Made by a program: the position numbers and the translations under genes. This document shows, one piece after another, positions 25,298 to 36,901 of a stretch of DNA of 64,000 nucleotides. The DNA is taken from assembly GCA_963573385.1 (NCBI GenBank), contig CAUYLG010005117.1, forward strand, positions 1-64,000. The letters run 5' to 3'. Numbering within the stretch: position 1 is the stretch's first letter; each line of letters starts with the position of its first letter. Under the pieces are notes generated by a model. That model made no database searches. It worked only from the letters and a program-made list of their open reading frames with translations, and was not told where the DNA came from. This DNA comes from Cacajao melanocephalus. Taxonomy: Eukaryota > Chordata > Mammalia > Primates > Pitheciidae.

Positions 25298-25404
25298 AAC
25301 AATTTGAACTTGTTGTACCAAGGGAACGAGTATTTTGACTTCCTCGTCAGCTTGCTCAGATGTGGAGCAAGAGGTGTGAATGTGTAGTCAAGTATTTTCT
25401 GCAT
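24955..25404 (-). CDS. Longest open frame in the window (149 residues), unknown and doubtful
   Basis: This 149-residue minus-strand frame starts MQKILDYTFTPLAPHLSK and ends PDSIESVHYE. No domain, signal peptide or repeat is recognised. The middle is lysine- and proline-rich (FFPPPEARLGKSFGPRILNQ), and a hydrophobic stretch, LFIPCWWMCDIISL, lies near residue 115. Its residues 38-60 are encoded by the segment duplicated at 24603-24677. The reverse complement of that copy keeps the same frame with a few substitutions (FFPSPELGLGKSFGPRILNQ), but its flanks do not continue. It is long for AT-rich DNA, where stops are common, but there is no promoter, splice context or relative to support a gene. 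It could be a chance frame or the relic of an unrecognised repeat or retrocopy. Confidence 0.2.
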   Translation of the reverse strand: MQKILDYTFTPLAPHLSKLTRKSKYSFPWYNKFKLLKSFFPPPEARLGKSFGPRILNQQKSQPVHAKPSSTLSPKEKENTYANLLSLISQMVFKPAWKPTLLSLRSIILRVINLFIPCWWMCDIISLDSFIKFWVVGIYPDSIESVHYE

Positions 25405-27440
25405 GGGCTTTTATTTTCTAACTCAAACCAAAGAGCAAGTAAATGGCATCACAAGGATTTAAGGCTCTTTATAAATACCCCCAGAAATGCCTTCAAGAAC
25501 TGGTAAAACTTCATTATGATATCTGCATGTGTACAGGAGCACTTGAACATTTTTATAAGCATCTTAGGAACACCAGAATTCTTCCAATTATTTCACTGAT
25601 ATACTGCAGAGTGGGGTTTACATAGATGGTATTAGAATACTGTGAGGATGCTTGAAACTTAGGAAGCAGTCTATGTGCTCAACCTAAATGACTGCTACCA
25701 TAAATCTCCATGGGAAATCTAAATCCTAGTATAATTCTGCTTCCTAAAAGTGCCTGACGTAAAGTAATGCTGCTGTCCTGACATGACAAGTTTATTGTTA
25801 GTTTTTTAGATATGTGAATATAAGGATATTACAGAGGCATAAGTGGTAACATGCAACCCATCATCTAACTTAAGTATGCCTTATATTTATTCTGCTTTGA
25901 AGGTTTTGGCATTATTTTATTATCATGTAAATACATATGAGCTAAAAGCTTAAATAAATGAATTAATTTGCCCATTGTAATACAGAGACATGATTTAAAC
26001 TTGCTTCCTCATGTTGCTTATAAATAATACTTATTTATAATTACTATTTAATACCCCAAAGATTTAGAGACGGTTGTTTAACTTATAACCTTAGAATGAT
26101 TTCAGCATGCCTACATAAGTATAGCAACTATATAAATTATTTAAATATAAGTCCATCTGTTTCCCAAGCAGGAGTTGTGTGAAGGAGCTCAATCAGATAG
26201 AGTAAATGAATGATGATTAATCTAATGTTCTATAGAGATATATAAGCTATGAATACAGTTATGATTTGTTATAATTTTGTCTTCACATTTGGAAATAAGG
26301 TTAGTGGTTTTGCTCACTATATTATCTATTGTTCCTAAACGTTATTATAACCTTGGAACTTTTCTAACTTCAGTGTTGTTTGGGCTTTCTGATTTTAGTG
26401 CACTCAACTTTATTACGATTTTGAATTACAATGCATTTACCCAAAAGTCCATGAAACCAATTAATTTGAGAAAGCTCACATTAGAGCGCATGTAAAAAAC
26501 ACATTTTTAACATTGCAAGTGCAATATTTAGAGGGTACGTGTTTATCTTCTTAAACACACAGGGCGGGATGTGAACTACCTAGCAGCTGATAATATCTCC
26601 TTCAGTGTATTCTCAATCTACATAAAAAAATATAAGCTTTTCTTTTTGTTATATTGCAGCCCTAACAAATGACATATTTTCTGATGTTTGTTACCAGGTG
26701 TCTAAGGCAAGTTTAATAGTTTAAAAAATGTCCTTCTGTTATAACTATTTAAACACTCTCTAATTATTAATAGATCTTACAGTTCATTTTATTTAATCTT
26801 ATTTGAGTACTGCTGAGTGTTGCTGGAGAATCATATAAAACAATTTAATTTTACCAAAATAACTTTATACTTAATGAAAACAGTCAGTTTCGAATCAGCC
26901 CAAAAGCTTCTAGGTAACTTTTTCAGTTTGTTTATCTTTATTTAACTCTTGTTCATGCTTTCTGCAGCATCTATTTCTCTTTCCTTTCGTCTTCATGATC
27001 CTTAAGCTTGATATCGTCATTTGCTAAAGATGTTGATTACATTCTGTATAAACTTGATCCAATATATTTGTGTGTGCATGTGTGTCTACGTATTCTGATC
27101 ACTTCTTATTCACAATGTTGATGAAGGAGGAATTTATTTGCCCTAAATGTTATAAGATGGCCACACACAAAAAAACCCACATTGGACAGATGAGATTGAC
27201 AGTCATTTATCAGTCATATATGCTCATAGCCTGGGGAGGAAGCCACTGCATGACACTTAGGGTCATAGACTGTTGCAGTTAGGATTAGAGTGAACCAGCA
27301 GGAACTGTAGGAGGCAGTCTTTGTCATAACAAGACATTGGTGTGCTTCCTGGTTCCTGAGGTGGGGTATGATTGCCTTGTGTGGAAAATTTAATGGGCTG
27401 GAAAGCAAGTAAAATCTATTCCGTTAAAGACTAGTCGAGG
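25405..27440. other. Mostly unassigned AT-rich sequence, possible MIR trace
   Basis: A stretch at about 25900-26010 weakly recalls a MIR in reverse orientation (AATTTGCCCATTGTAATACA). The frame 25443-25625 (60 residues) has no recognisable feature. Nothing else is seen. Confidence 0.35.
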
Positions 27441-27446
27441 TACAAT

Positions 27447-27520
27447 TGGTTCTGATGATAGAGAAACTAGCCTGGTGGGAAAGAGTCTCCAACAGGCTCG
27501 TTTCTCTATCATCAGAAACA
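27447..27520. repeat. Hairpin, 28-bp arms, 18-bp loop
   Basis: Arm 27447-27474 pairs with 27493-27520 in 26 of 28 positions (core GATGATAGAGAAAC / GTTTCTCTATCATC). Confidence 0.95.
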
Positions 27521-28141
27521 CTACTCGTGGTAATGCAGGAACTCATGGTTAGACCTTTAGGGTTATTTGAGGACTCAAGGATGTCAAGGCAGCTCACAGA
27601 ATTTTAGGCCTTATAATATTAGATAGTGTGCATGTATGTGTATCTTCAAAAGTTCCTCCTTTTAATATGTGCCTAGATAAAAAGGTGTTCTTTCATTTGA
27701 AATCTAAGCCCTTTAATATTCCTCTTCTTCATTCTTTACCAGATCCCCTGGGTTCACTTTTCATCAATTAACTCAGCTCTCTTGCATCATTAGTCTCTCT
27801 AAGTTTGGAAGTATAACCACATCTCTTCCACAACTCCACTACTGCTTTAAGAGCAGGTAAAAAAGCATAAGATTTAAATTCAGAAGACAAACTTTCATAA
27901 AACAGTTCCATAAATTAGTAGGTATGCAACTTTATGTTTTATTATTCCAGCGAACTTTGGATATCCCTAGGTGTATTAGTAAGAGTAAATAAACTGTGCT
28001 GTCATAACAACATAACAACAGACAATTCAGTGTCTTAAAACATAAAAAATTACCTGTTCCTTATGAAAAAAATCAGGTGTGATTTGTTGAAGGTCTCCAA
28101 ACTGTGATTTAGGTTGTCTATACTCTTTCCATATGCTCTAT
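27521..28141. other. Unassigned; possible ancient repeat flanking the ERV-L remnant
   Basis: Around 27966-28130 the sequence (GTGTATTAGTAAGAG...GTGTCTTAAAACATA) and that after the ERV-L at 29040-29300 (CTCCACTCAGTGATTTAGG; ATGTGGCCTC) may be two halves of one old repeat split by the ERV-L. The family is not named. Confidence 0.3.
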
Positions 28142-28840
28142 TTGGCATAAGATTTATTGACTTCGTATCAGCATTTAAGTGTTGTTAACTTTATATAATA
28201 GCATTTAGATTAAGGATTAGTGCACTTCTGGTTGAATGAAGGATAACTGAATTACACTAGGCATAATTATAATCTTATTGTTGTCTTTATTTGAAGATTA
28301 TGTGTGATTTCAGGAGATGTGTATGGGTTCAAGTTGACAAGCGGTGGACTTGTGATGGTTAATATTGTCAATGTTATTGAATTGAAGGATGTAAACTATT
28401 GTGCCTGAGTGTTTCCCTGAGAGTGTTGCCAAAGGAGATTAACATATGAGTCAGTAGCCTGGGAGAGGCAGACCTACCCTTAATCTGGGTGGGCGTCATC
28501 TAATCAGCTTCCAGTATGGCTAGAATAAAGCAAGCAGAATAAGTTGGAAAGAGCTGAGTTGCTGAGTCTTCTAACCTTCATCTTTCTCCTGTGCTGCATG
28601 CTTCCTGCTCTTGAACATTAGACTCAAAGTTCTTCAGCTATTGAACTCTCAGACTTAACACCAGTGATTTGCCAGGGGTTCTCGGGTCTTGGGCCACAGA
28701 CTGAAGGCTGCACTGTTTTCTTTCCTACTTTTGAGGTTTTGAGAATCAGACGGGCTTCCTTGCCCCTCAACTTGCAGACAGCCTGTTGTGGGACTTCACC
28801 ATGTGATAATGTGAGTCAATAATCCTTAATAAACTCACCT

Positions 28841-28921
<81 letters not shown>

Positions 28922-29039
28922 CTATTAATTCTCTCCCTCTAGAGAACCCTAATACAGATTTTGGTACCAGGAGTGGTTCCCCTTCCTATACGCATCTATC
29001 CTATTAATTTTGTTCCTCTAAAGAACCCTGACTAACACA
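28142..29039 (+). mobile_element. Rearranged ERV-L: internal 3' end, LTR, primer site, second LTR end
   Basis: Positions 28142-28350 match the internal 3' end of HERV-L (compare the reverse complement of 2899-3120). A full LTR follows (28351-28956, starting TGTGATGGTTAAT and ending AATACA). Next is a tRNA-Leu-type primer site (28957-28976), 16 or so leader bases, and then a fragment of LTR 3' end only (about 28993-29039, ending CCCTGACTAACACA). The LTR is therefore flanked by the 3' side of one internal region and the 5' side of another. (CA)n at 28841-28874 and (TA)n at 28875-28918 sit near the LTR 3' end. Confidence 0.88.
28957..28976 (+). other. ERV-L primer binding site, tRNA-Leu type
   Basis: GATTTTGGTACCAGGAGTGG directly follows the LTR end; compare 8644-8658. 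Confidence 0.85.
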
Positions 29040-31224
29040 GGGATCTCCACTCAGTGATTTAGGTGGTATAGGCTGCCTCCATCTGCTCAGTCTCAACATG
29101 TGGCCTCTATCTTGTCAAAACAATAAATGAGATGAATTTTAAAAAAAGAGTCAAGTCTTAAAAACTCTTTCTCCTAGACAGTGACACACTCAAATTATAT
29201 ACCCAGTTCATTGGCCCAATCCCATCCTAACTGGAATAGTTATCAGAAGGCACATGGAATACTCGTTGAGCAATAAAATTGCATTGTTTTCTAAAAGGAA
29301 AATGCAACTCTAGAGATTATCAGATACCTATAGATGTGACATCTCTTTGTGATTTTTGTAAAATAATAGTTTTATAACTTCCAAAAAAGCATAAAACTGT
29401 ACAAGATTTTTAAAATTTTTCTAAAATTCTGAAGTTCAATCATTTGGTTTAGAGAAACACATAATAAGCCATCTAGAAGAGGCTTACCTTAGAATAATTA
29501 ACACAATGTTTTCAATAATAATGAAAAGCAAATGCTTTTCAGGGGAGAGCATGAGTGATTATCATATTGATGCTTGGTTTTCTTTCCTGACCTACAAATC
29601 ACATGTTGGATTACTTTATTGAGTACGATTAATTTGAATGTGGGTATTGTGGAGAAATCTAGAATGATTGTCCTTGTCACAAATTTCTTGATTGTCTGGA
29701 AGTTTCAAAGAAAGCCTTTTATCACAATGTTAGAAAAGCAAGGCTACATTCACATAAAGGAACTGCTTTCATGAAGCAAAAGATCTCTATATTTCATGCT
29801 TCATGCTGAGAAAGCTTTGTTCCTCAAACTGATTTTGGAGTTATTCATTCACCAATTTTCTTTAATTTACCGCTGGGTCAAACATTATGGGCTTAAAATA
29901 TAGATATTTGAAATTATTCCTTTTTCATTGTGGTTTGGGCAAAGACAGAGCCTCAGGGGGCATATAAATAACCATCCAAATCTTGTACTTAAATACAGCT
30001 CATCCTCATACAACATCTATAAACATTTTGCTAAAATAAATAAAGACCCACTGTCAGTTGCTCAATTGCACATGCTGTTTGTACATGGACCAATGCAATT
30101 AAGTATCCCAAATTATCAGGATTTTGGTACACCATCGAATGAATAAAACATAACTCTTAGTGAAGTGATTCTTTTGATGAAACTGGAAAGTTTTCTAAAT
30201 ATAAATCCTGTTGCTGAGTCAATTATTGCATATAGGTTATTTCACTCAATTGAGATGCTCACTGTGTTTTCAGATTAATTGCTTTATATCTCCTAAATTA
30301 GTCACCACAAGGCAAATAATGTTTTTTTTTTTGCAAACTCCTTATAATAAAATATACATATTTTGTTCAAAAATATTTCTTTCTTGAAATGAACAGTTTA
30401 AACTTGGTGCCATGCAGGTTGGCTAAGAATAATGGAAGTTTACTCTCAATTACAAAACTGATGAGCTTTTAATTGTCTTATTTTCTTAAAAGTTTAAAAT
30501 CAATTAATTAGACCATGCTATGACTTAAAAACATCTATTAAAGCCAATGATAGTAGTTTCAACACTATTCAGTTGGATTTTTAATAACATAAACATATTT
30601 TATCAGATTAGGTGTATACAATGTAATTTTGCTTCATGAAAGCAATTCCATTAATGTGAATACGGGCTTGCTTTTCTAACCTGGTGATAAAAGCCTTTCC
30701 TCAAAATTTCCAGACATTCAATAAATTTATGACAAGAACAAACATTCTGGATGTATCCACAGTTATTTCCTGCATATTGAGTTACAGTGTTTATTTTATT
30801 GTGTCCTCTGCAAGTCAGCCAAGTGTTTTTATTCAAAATTAGAGACTTGGAAAACACCTGGTTCACTCAATTTTCTTAAATATTTTAGAATATACAATTT
30901 CTGGGGTACTTTGTGATGAACTGAAAATTTCAGGTATGTATGGTATATTGTCAGAATCCTTAGCAATCCACTATTTTGTGTGAGAGTGCTTGTAAGCAAA
31001 TAATTGCAATCAAGTGTGATAGGTTCTACAACAGCATTCAGGAGAAACATTTATGATAGCAGAGATGGGTAATATGGAATCTCTTCACTAAGAGACAATG
31101 CATGATTTTATTTTAGAGGATGCAGAGTGGAAGCTGAGTACGCTTACAAGATGAAGAGGTGTTTTGCTCAGGAAGAAGGTACTTATGGGATGTCATCAAA
31201 GAGTACCACAGCAGAGAAAGTAGG
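29040..31224. other. Unassigned AT-rich sequence
   Basis: No gene is recognised. Several frames of 60-73 residues (29498-29680, 29574-29774, 30651-30866, 30829-31050) lack any feature and overlap one another on opposite strands. Confidence 0.5.
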
Positions 31225-31500
31225 GATTGGTACTTATTGAGAATCTACTGTGTTTTGTCATTGTTAACTCACTTACTTGTCTCAGGAACACTACGGGTTG
31301 TCTTTTTAAAATTATTCTTTAACCTCTGGGATACATGTATAGAATGTGCAGGTTTGTTACGTAGGTATACATGTGCCATGCTGGTTTTTATCTACATTTT
31401 AGAAATAAGGACTGAACTGGGGAAGTTTTAAATAATGTTCCCAAGATTGCATGGCTAATAAGTGTTGATTGAATACCCAACTCCTCAGGCTATGACTGCA
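31225..31500 (-). mobile_element. MIR (reverse) interrupted by a very short L1
   Basis: The MIR parts are about 31225-31300 (TATTGAGAATCTACTGTG...) and about 31389-31500 (ACATTTTAGAAATAAGG, CATGGCTAATAAGTG), in reverse orientation. The centre, 31301-31388, is L1 3' UTR in reverse. Confidence 0.75.
31301..31388 (-). mobile_element. Ultra-short 5'-truncated L1 (about 87 bp)
   Basis: TTTTTAAAATTATTCTTTAA followed by GGGATACATGT and TACATGTGCCATGCTGG is the reverse complement of the last about 80 bases of a primate L1 with a residual T-run. Confidence 0.85.
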
Positions 31501-34070
31501 ATACTCCTACTCTTTCCACCTGCTTCCTTCTGGGAATAGCTAATTTTTGTTCCAATCAACAAAGAATTTGCAAAAATGATTCCTTATTTAATGGCCTTAG
31601 CACTCTTTCAGAAGGTGATCACTCATGTTTCCTTTCACTCTGGGGCTGTTTTTCCATTTGCATCTGAGAAAAGGCTGCCAAATGCTGAGAAGGCCAATGG
31701 CTGTCATATTCCTGGGGCCTCTATCACATGATCTGAATTTTCTTCCAGTTATGGCATGTATTTCCAAATTTAGGCTGCATTATTCCTGCCATCTTATGCC
31801 ACAATTTAAAATGGAAACCCTCAGTTCATCATCCTCCGATAAATGATGTGGTTACTCTTGCCTACACTTTTCTTGTGCTGTTTCTCTCTCTCATTCTGCT
31901 GCACTCTGCCATCTGGAACCTCAAATACATCCTGAAATTGTGCACATTCCATTCCTTTTCCCAGTGCCATTCCTTTAACTGCTTATACTAAATCTGACTT
32001 TACGCCAGGATACTTCTTTTCCCACAGATCTGGGAAGGCTGATTAATTTCTTAGAAGCCTCATTAAGAATGGGTCAGGAGATTTAGAAATGTTTTATTTA
32101 TTTTATTGTTTTATGTCACTCACATTGCTAGTGCAAAGCATTCTGCAAAGTGTGCTACATTTTTGACCCTTGGACCATCTTATGTTCTATCCTAGTTGAT
32201 ATAATCTTCATATTTTATTTCTTTTAACACATTGAGTAGTTTGATACACAAATTTTCAGGGTTCTTAACCATCATCCTTCATCGTTTACACTCTATTTAT
32301 ACATTCTCTTTCATTTCTCACCAATTTACTTAATCTATATCTTTCAAAAATTGTCTATCTAAATTTATTATTATCTGTATGATTTTCTACATTCATTCTA
32401 ATAGATATTTTAAGAAAAATACACTTTTAGCAGACAGAGAAGAGTTCACATTGTTAACATTGTATTTTAAAGAGAGCCAAGAAAGAAAAAAAAATATGTT
32501 TGTATATGGAATTGTATGTACTGTACTGTTCAAGAATATACTTTTTTGTTTCAGGTAAATTTATATAAAATTTAGTTTTTATTCTTTCATATCATCTGAA
32601 AAATAAAAGGAATAATAGAGAGTCAATAAATCTTACAATGTTAATTTTTTCAGAACATTCTGTCTACACAGTTTGTGACTCCTAAAATACTGTCTTCTGA
32701 TGACTTTCCTTTTTGTCCACTGTAATTTAACACCCATATTATTATGCTTATATTATATCTGTTAAGTTGTTTAAATTGTTAAGTTTAAATAAAGAATAAA
32801 TTCTTAAAATACTTTATAATTAAATTCTTAATAAATGCACATAACATTTTAATGAAAATATGTTGGAAGTTAATTATTTTAATTTCAACTAATCATCATG
32901 CTAAATCCTCTCTATCAAAAAAAATGAACTATTTTATTTCTCTTAAAATAATTAATAGCTTTTTGTTACTTGAAAGTCTTGAATTCTGAGGACTTTATTA
33001 ATTTTATACACTATGCTACAGAACATTAATTGATAAATTATGAAATATTGTCATAAATAATTAAAATGAAATAACGAAAATAAAAGCATAAAATCTATTT
33101 TATAATGGTGTTTCCTTTTTCATATTATCCCTTTTATCTTATTAATTCTAAGAGCTCATATTTTTCCATGAGACTCCTAAAGATTAAAGAAAATTTTTCA
33201 CATTTCATTGGATAATTAATTATCTGATTTCAGCTCCTTTTTCTTGCTACCTGCTTAATTTGTCTGCCGTTCAGTTTTCTGATTCTTTTAATGAGCCAGA
33301 TAGGGTAATTAAAAAAATCTTTCCACCACTTCTAAGAGTTTTTGCATACAATATTTTATTGTTATATATGCTTTAATTTCTCCACCTAATATATCCCTGT
33401 TATCATAATGGTGAATATAAAATGATCAAGTATATACTAAAATAACTTCTTATAACAGAGCTTGCAAAAATAAGTTCCCAGCAAGTATTTTTTCTTATAA
33501 ATATCAGAAAGAAAACTTACTCAAGAATGAAGCCAGAAGATGACAGAGATAGGATTGAAATTCATCCTGACTCTTCCATTTCCAGGCACTTTTTACTCAT
33601 TCACAAATATTTACAATCAATGGTGAATATAAGTGGCATCCAAACATAGATCAACATAGAATTACACTTTTATCTATTCGTTATGATTTATCTATTTACA
33701 AATATGCAAATAGGAAACTAGAAATTATTGGAATGATTTGGTTAATGTAATTTATATCACTTAAAATCCCTATGCATGAGTCAAATTGACCCCAGTGCTC
33801 TAACAGGAAAATTGTAAAATATATGTTAACACTTCAGGGCTCTTTTCATTTTTTTGGTGTCAGACTTATTGTGTGCAAAGATGAGACATTTTAAATAATT
33901 GGTTTAAATCACCTTGTTCAAAATGATAAAAATAATTGCATAGGTATTTGTGATATAGTAATATGTTAAAATACCCTTCTTGTCTACTTTCCCATTTCAT
34001 TCAAATAAAGAGAGGTACTGCCAGTGCCCTCTACCAGAACCTCTATATCAAAGATGCACACATTTGTTAC
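31501..34070. other. Unassigned, very AT-rich sequence
   Basis: No repeat or gene is recognised. The stretch 32740-33450 is especially poor in G+C. Confidence 0.5.
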
Positions 34071-34145
34071 ATTTGCAATAATTACATAATAAGGGCACCC
34101 TAGTTTAAATAACTAGGGTGCCTATATTATGTAATTATTGCAAAT
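34071..34145. repeat. 75-bp hairpin, 35-bp arms, 5-bp loop
   Basis: Arm 34071-34105 pairs with 34111-34145 in 33 of 35 positions around the loop TAAAT. It lacks the TTAGGTTGG ends of MADE1. Confidence 0.95.
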
Positions 34146-34884
34146 AATTACACTATACACTAAGTTTAGGTGTATACCAAATATACAATTTTAATTTAAA
34201 TATAATAAAATATGAATTTAAAAAGTACAAATTACGTAAGATTACATATTTCAATTCAAGTATTTAACTGTTTTAAATGCATATTATCACATATCTGTGC
34301 ACATAAATTCTTCACTAATGGGAGGTTCAGGCTGGTTATTGGCATAGCACTCAAAAGAGTTAATTTGACCTGTTCTGTCTAGAAGAGCTCCACTCCTAAT
34401 TCTCAGGATCAACCATTCTGTGGCCACCATCAAGTTATCATTGCTACCAATATTCTTAATTTTTATGGAAACCTAAGTCTTCAGTTCCTTTAGGACACCA
34501 ATATTGTTCCCATTTTCTTCTATCATAAACACATATGATTTTTTTTCATAAACTAGAGCATTACTTTTGAAACTGGCTTAATATTTAAAGTTCTACTCTA
34601 GTTGGATGATCAGCAGCTGACTTCCTTGATACAATGGCATACTTGTCTGCCTGCCTGGAATCCAGTTGATGCAGTTATTTGGCTTAGAGTGACAATACGA
34701 AATGATAACTTGGATTGTGGCTTATTGCAAAAATAATATGTGAACAGTAATTTGCAAGTAATCTAATTTTTGTTGTTGTTTATATTTCCAGCACTTTAGA
34801 TGCATTGGTTTCTGTAGAATCACTTTGAACTCATAAAAGTGAATAATTTATGAGCCTTTATATCCCAATCTGATTTTTAAAATA
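34146..34884. other. Unassigned AT-rich sequence
   Basis: Nothing recognised. Confidence 0.5.
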
Positions 34885-35105
34885 ATAGCAAACATTTACT
34901 AAGCACAAGCTATGTGTCTGACTTCAATTTTGATTGTTTTATTGCCTTTTTTACAGTAACTCAGTGAGATAGGTAATGTCTTTCTTTCCCATTTATATAT
35001 TTAACATCTGAGAATTATGGAGGTTAAAGAGCTTAACCAATGTCACACAGCTAGAAATTTTTGGACCTGGATTTCCTTGCAGGCAGTCTAACAGAGTCTT
35101 CTCTA
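34885..35105 (-). mobile_element. MIR, reverse orientation
   Basis: GTTAAAGAGCTTAACCAATG, TCACACAGCTAG, CCTGGATTTCC and GGCAGTCTAACAGAGTC are the reverse complement of the MIR 5' and core region, preceded by the 3' part (TTACTAAGCACAAGCTATGTG). Confidence 0.85.
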
Positions 35106-36167
35106 TTAATTATTTTGCTGCAAGTAATCAAGTGGGACATTACTACATCTCAAGATATCAAGGTAATAATATAATAGGTTTAGCAATAAGCCTTTGTATT
35201 TTATATGTGGATATTTAGTTGCATTGTATAAAGTAGTTAATACTGTATGATTATTACTTAGCGTAAACTATAAACACAGGGGTCATGTAATTACAAAGAT
35301 TCCACGAAGAAGCATTTATAAAAATAAAGTTTATAAGAGAGCCTGTTGTTGGGTAAGATGCTGATTTTCCACTGGATGCATGTCTTTCTACTTTTAATAT
35401 ACAGTTATTCATAGAAACATCAATGGTCACTATTTATGGAGAAGTGTTAGAGAGATATTTTAGAAATGCTAAATGCCACTATGATCATTTACTCCCATTA
35501 GATTTGAGCTTTCAGAAAAAGAAGGAAAGCAAAGGTTACTTAGAGTTTATAAATGGAACATAATGTGCTGCTTAAAATATTGGAAAAGGAAATGCTTACA
35601 TTTTAAGCTTATTAAAATGGCTGTGTAACTTGAAAAATATGTGCCTGAAACAGCTATCCTGAATCCATTTTCATGGCCATGTACACTCTACTCTGAGCAT
35701 TGGGCAGAAGCCATTAGAAAATGTTCTTCCTGTTCTTTTTATCTGCTTCCCAACATTTCATTCTATCATTCAGTGTTATTAGAATCGCAGAAATTTAATA
35801 TGTTGCACAGTTTTTCTCTTCTGTGTTTTTAACTATGGGTTAAATAAGACTTAGGAGAGAGGCAAATGGTGATAAACTAATAGACATCATTTTGATAATC
35901 TCACTAGAGAATACAGCTTATTTTATGGCTAATGGGCAGGTTACTGCTACCTAATTCTCACAGCTCCCTTCAATCTAGACATTGGAAGAACCCACACAAA
36001 CAAAAGTTTGCATCAATAGAGCTAAAAAACTTTAACCTGAATTACTTCATCATTATAATTCAGAGACTAGGGATGAGAAAAAAAAACCAGTAGATTTTCT
36101 AAAGGATGGCCCTTTTTAATAGTGTAACTCCATCTCATTGGATGTTGACTAAAAACAAAATACATCT
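35106..36167. other. Unassigned AT-rich sequence
   Basis: Nothing recognised. A 63-residue frame at 35641-35832 has no feature. Confidence 0.5.
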
Positions 36168-36539
36168 TGTTATGATTTGGATGTGTCCCCAATGTTCAAC
36201 TAAATTTAATACTTCATACAACACTGTTGAGAGATAAAACATTTAACAGGAGATTAGGTCAGGCGTGACTCTGTCTCCATACTAGATTTGTGCTATTATC
36301 TCAAGAGTGCATTTGTTATAAAAGTAAGCTCAGTCCATTCTTGAACTATTTCTCATGTATTCTTCTTCACCCTTCTGCCCTCTTTATCAAATGACACATC
36401 ATGAAAGCCCTCACAAGTTGCTGGCAGCATGCTCTAAAACTGTTCAGCCTCCAGAATTATGAGCCAAAAGCAATTCTATTTACTATAAATTATTCAGTCT
36501 GTGGTATTCTGTTACAGCAGCATAAAATAAACTAAGACA
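36168..36539 (+). mobile_element. MaLR LTR (MST/MLT1 type)
   Basis: It starts TGTTATGATTTGGATGTGTCC and ends AACTAAGACA. Near the 3' end are CAGCCTCCAGAATTATGAGCC and TTATTCAGTCTGTGG, as in MaLR LTRs. Confidence 0.85.
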
Positions 36540-36586
36540 CCATCAACTGATAAAGAGAGAGTGAGAGAGCAAAAAAAGAACATTCC

Positions 36587-36891
36587 GGTTGGGCCCAGTG
36601 GCTTATGCCTGTAATCCCAGCACTTTGGGAGGTCAAGACTGGCAGATAACCTGAGGTCAGGTGTTCGAGACCAGTCTGACCAACATGGTGAAACCCTGTA
36701 TCTACTGAAAATACAAAATTAGCTGAACATGGTGGCGCATGCATGTAATCCCAGCTATCCCGGAGGCTGAAGGCAGGAGAATCGCTAGAACCCAGGAGGT
36801 AAAGGTTGCAGTGAGCTGAGATCATGCCATTGCACCCAACCTGGTCAATAACAGCAAAACTCCATCTCAATAAATATATAAATAAATAAAT
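36587..36891 (+). mobile_element. Alu (AluS-like)
   Basis: A full-length dimer with an AAAT-rich tail (about 36870-36890). The likely target duplication is imperfect: AGAACATTCC (36577-36586) and AGGACAGTCC (36892-36901). The 128-residue minus frame 36532-36918 is antisense Alu. Confidence 0.95.
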
Positions 36892-36901
36892 AGGACAGTC
36901 C

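Noticed and set aside
34071..34145. MADE1 identity for the 75-bp hairpin
   Set aside because: The diagnostic ends (TTAGGTTGG) and the GGTTTTTGCCATT core are absent.
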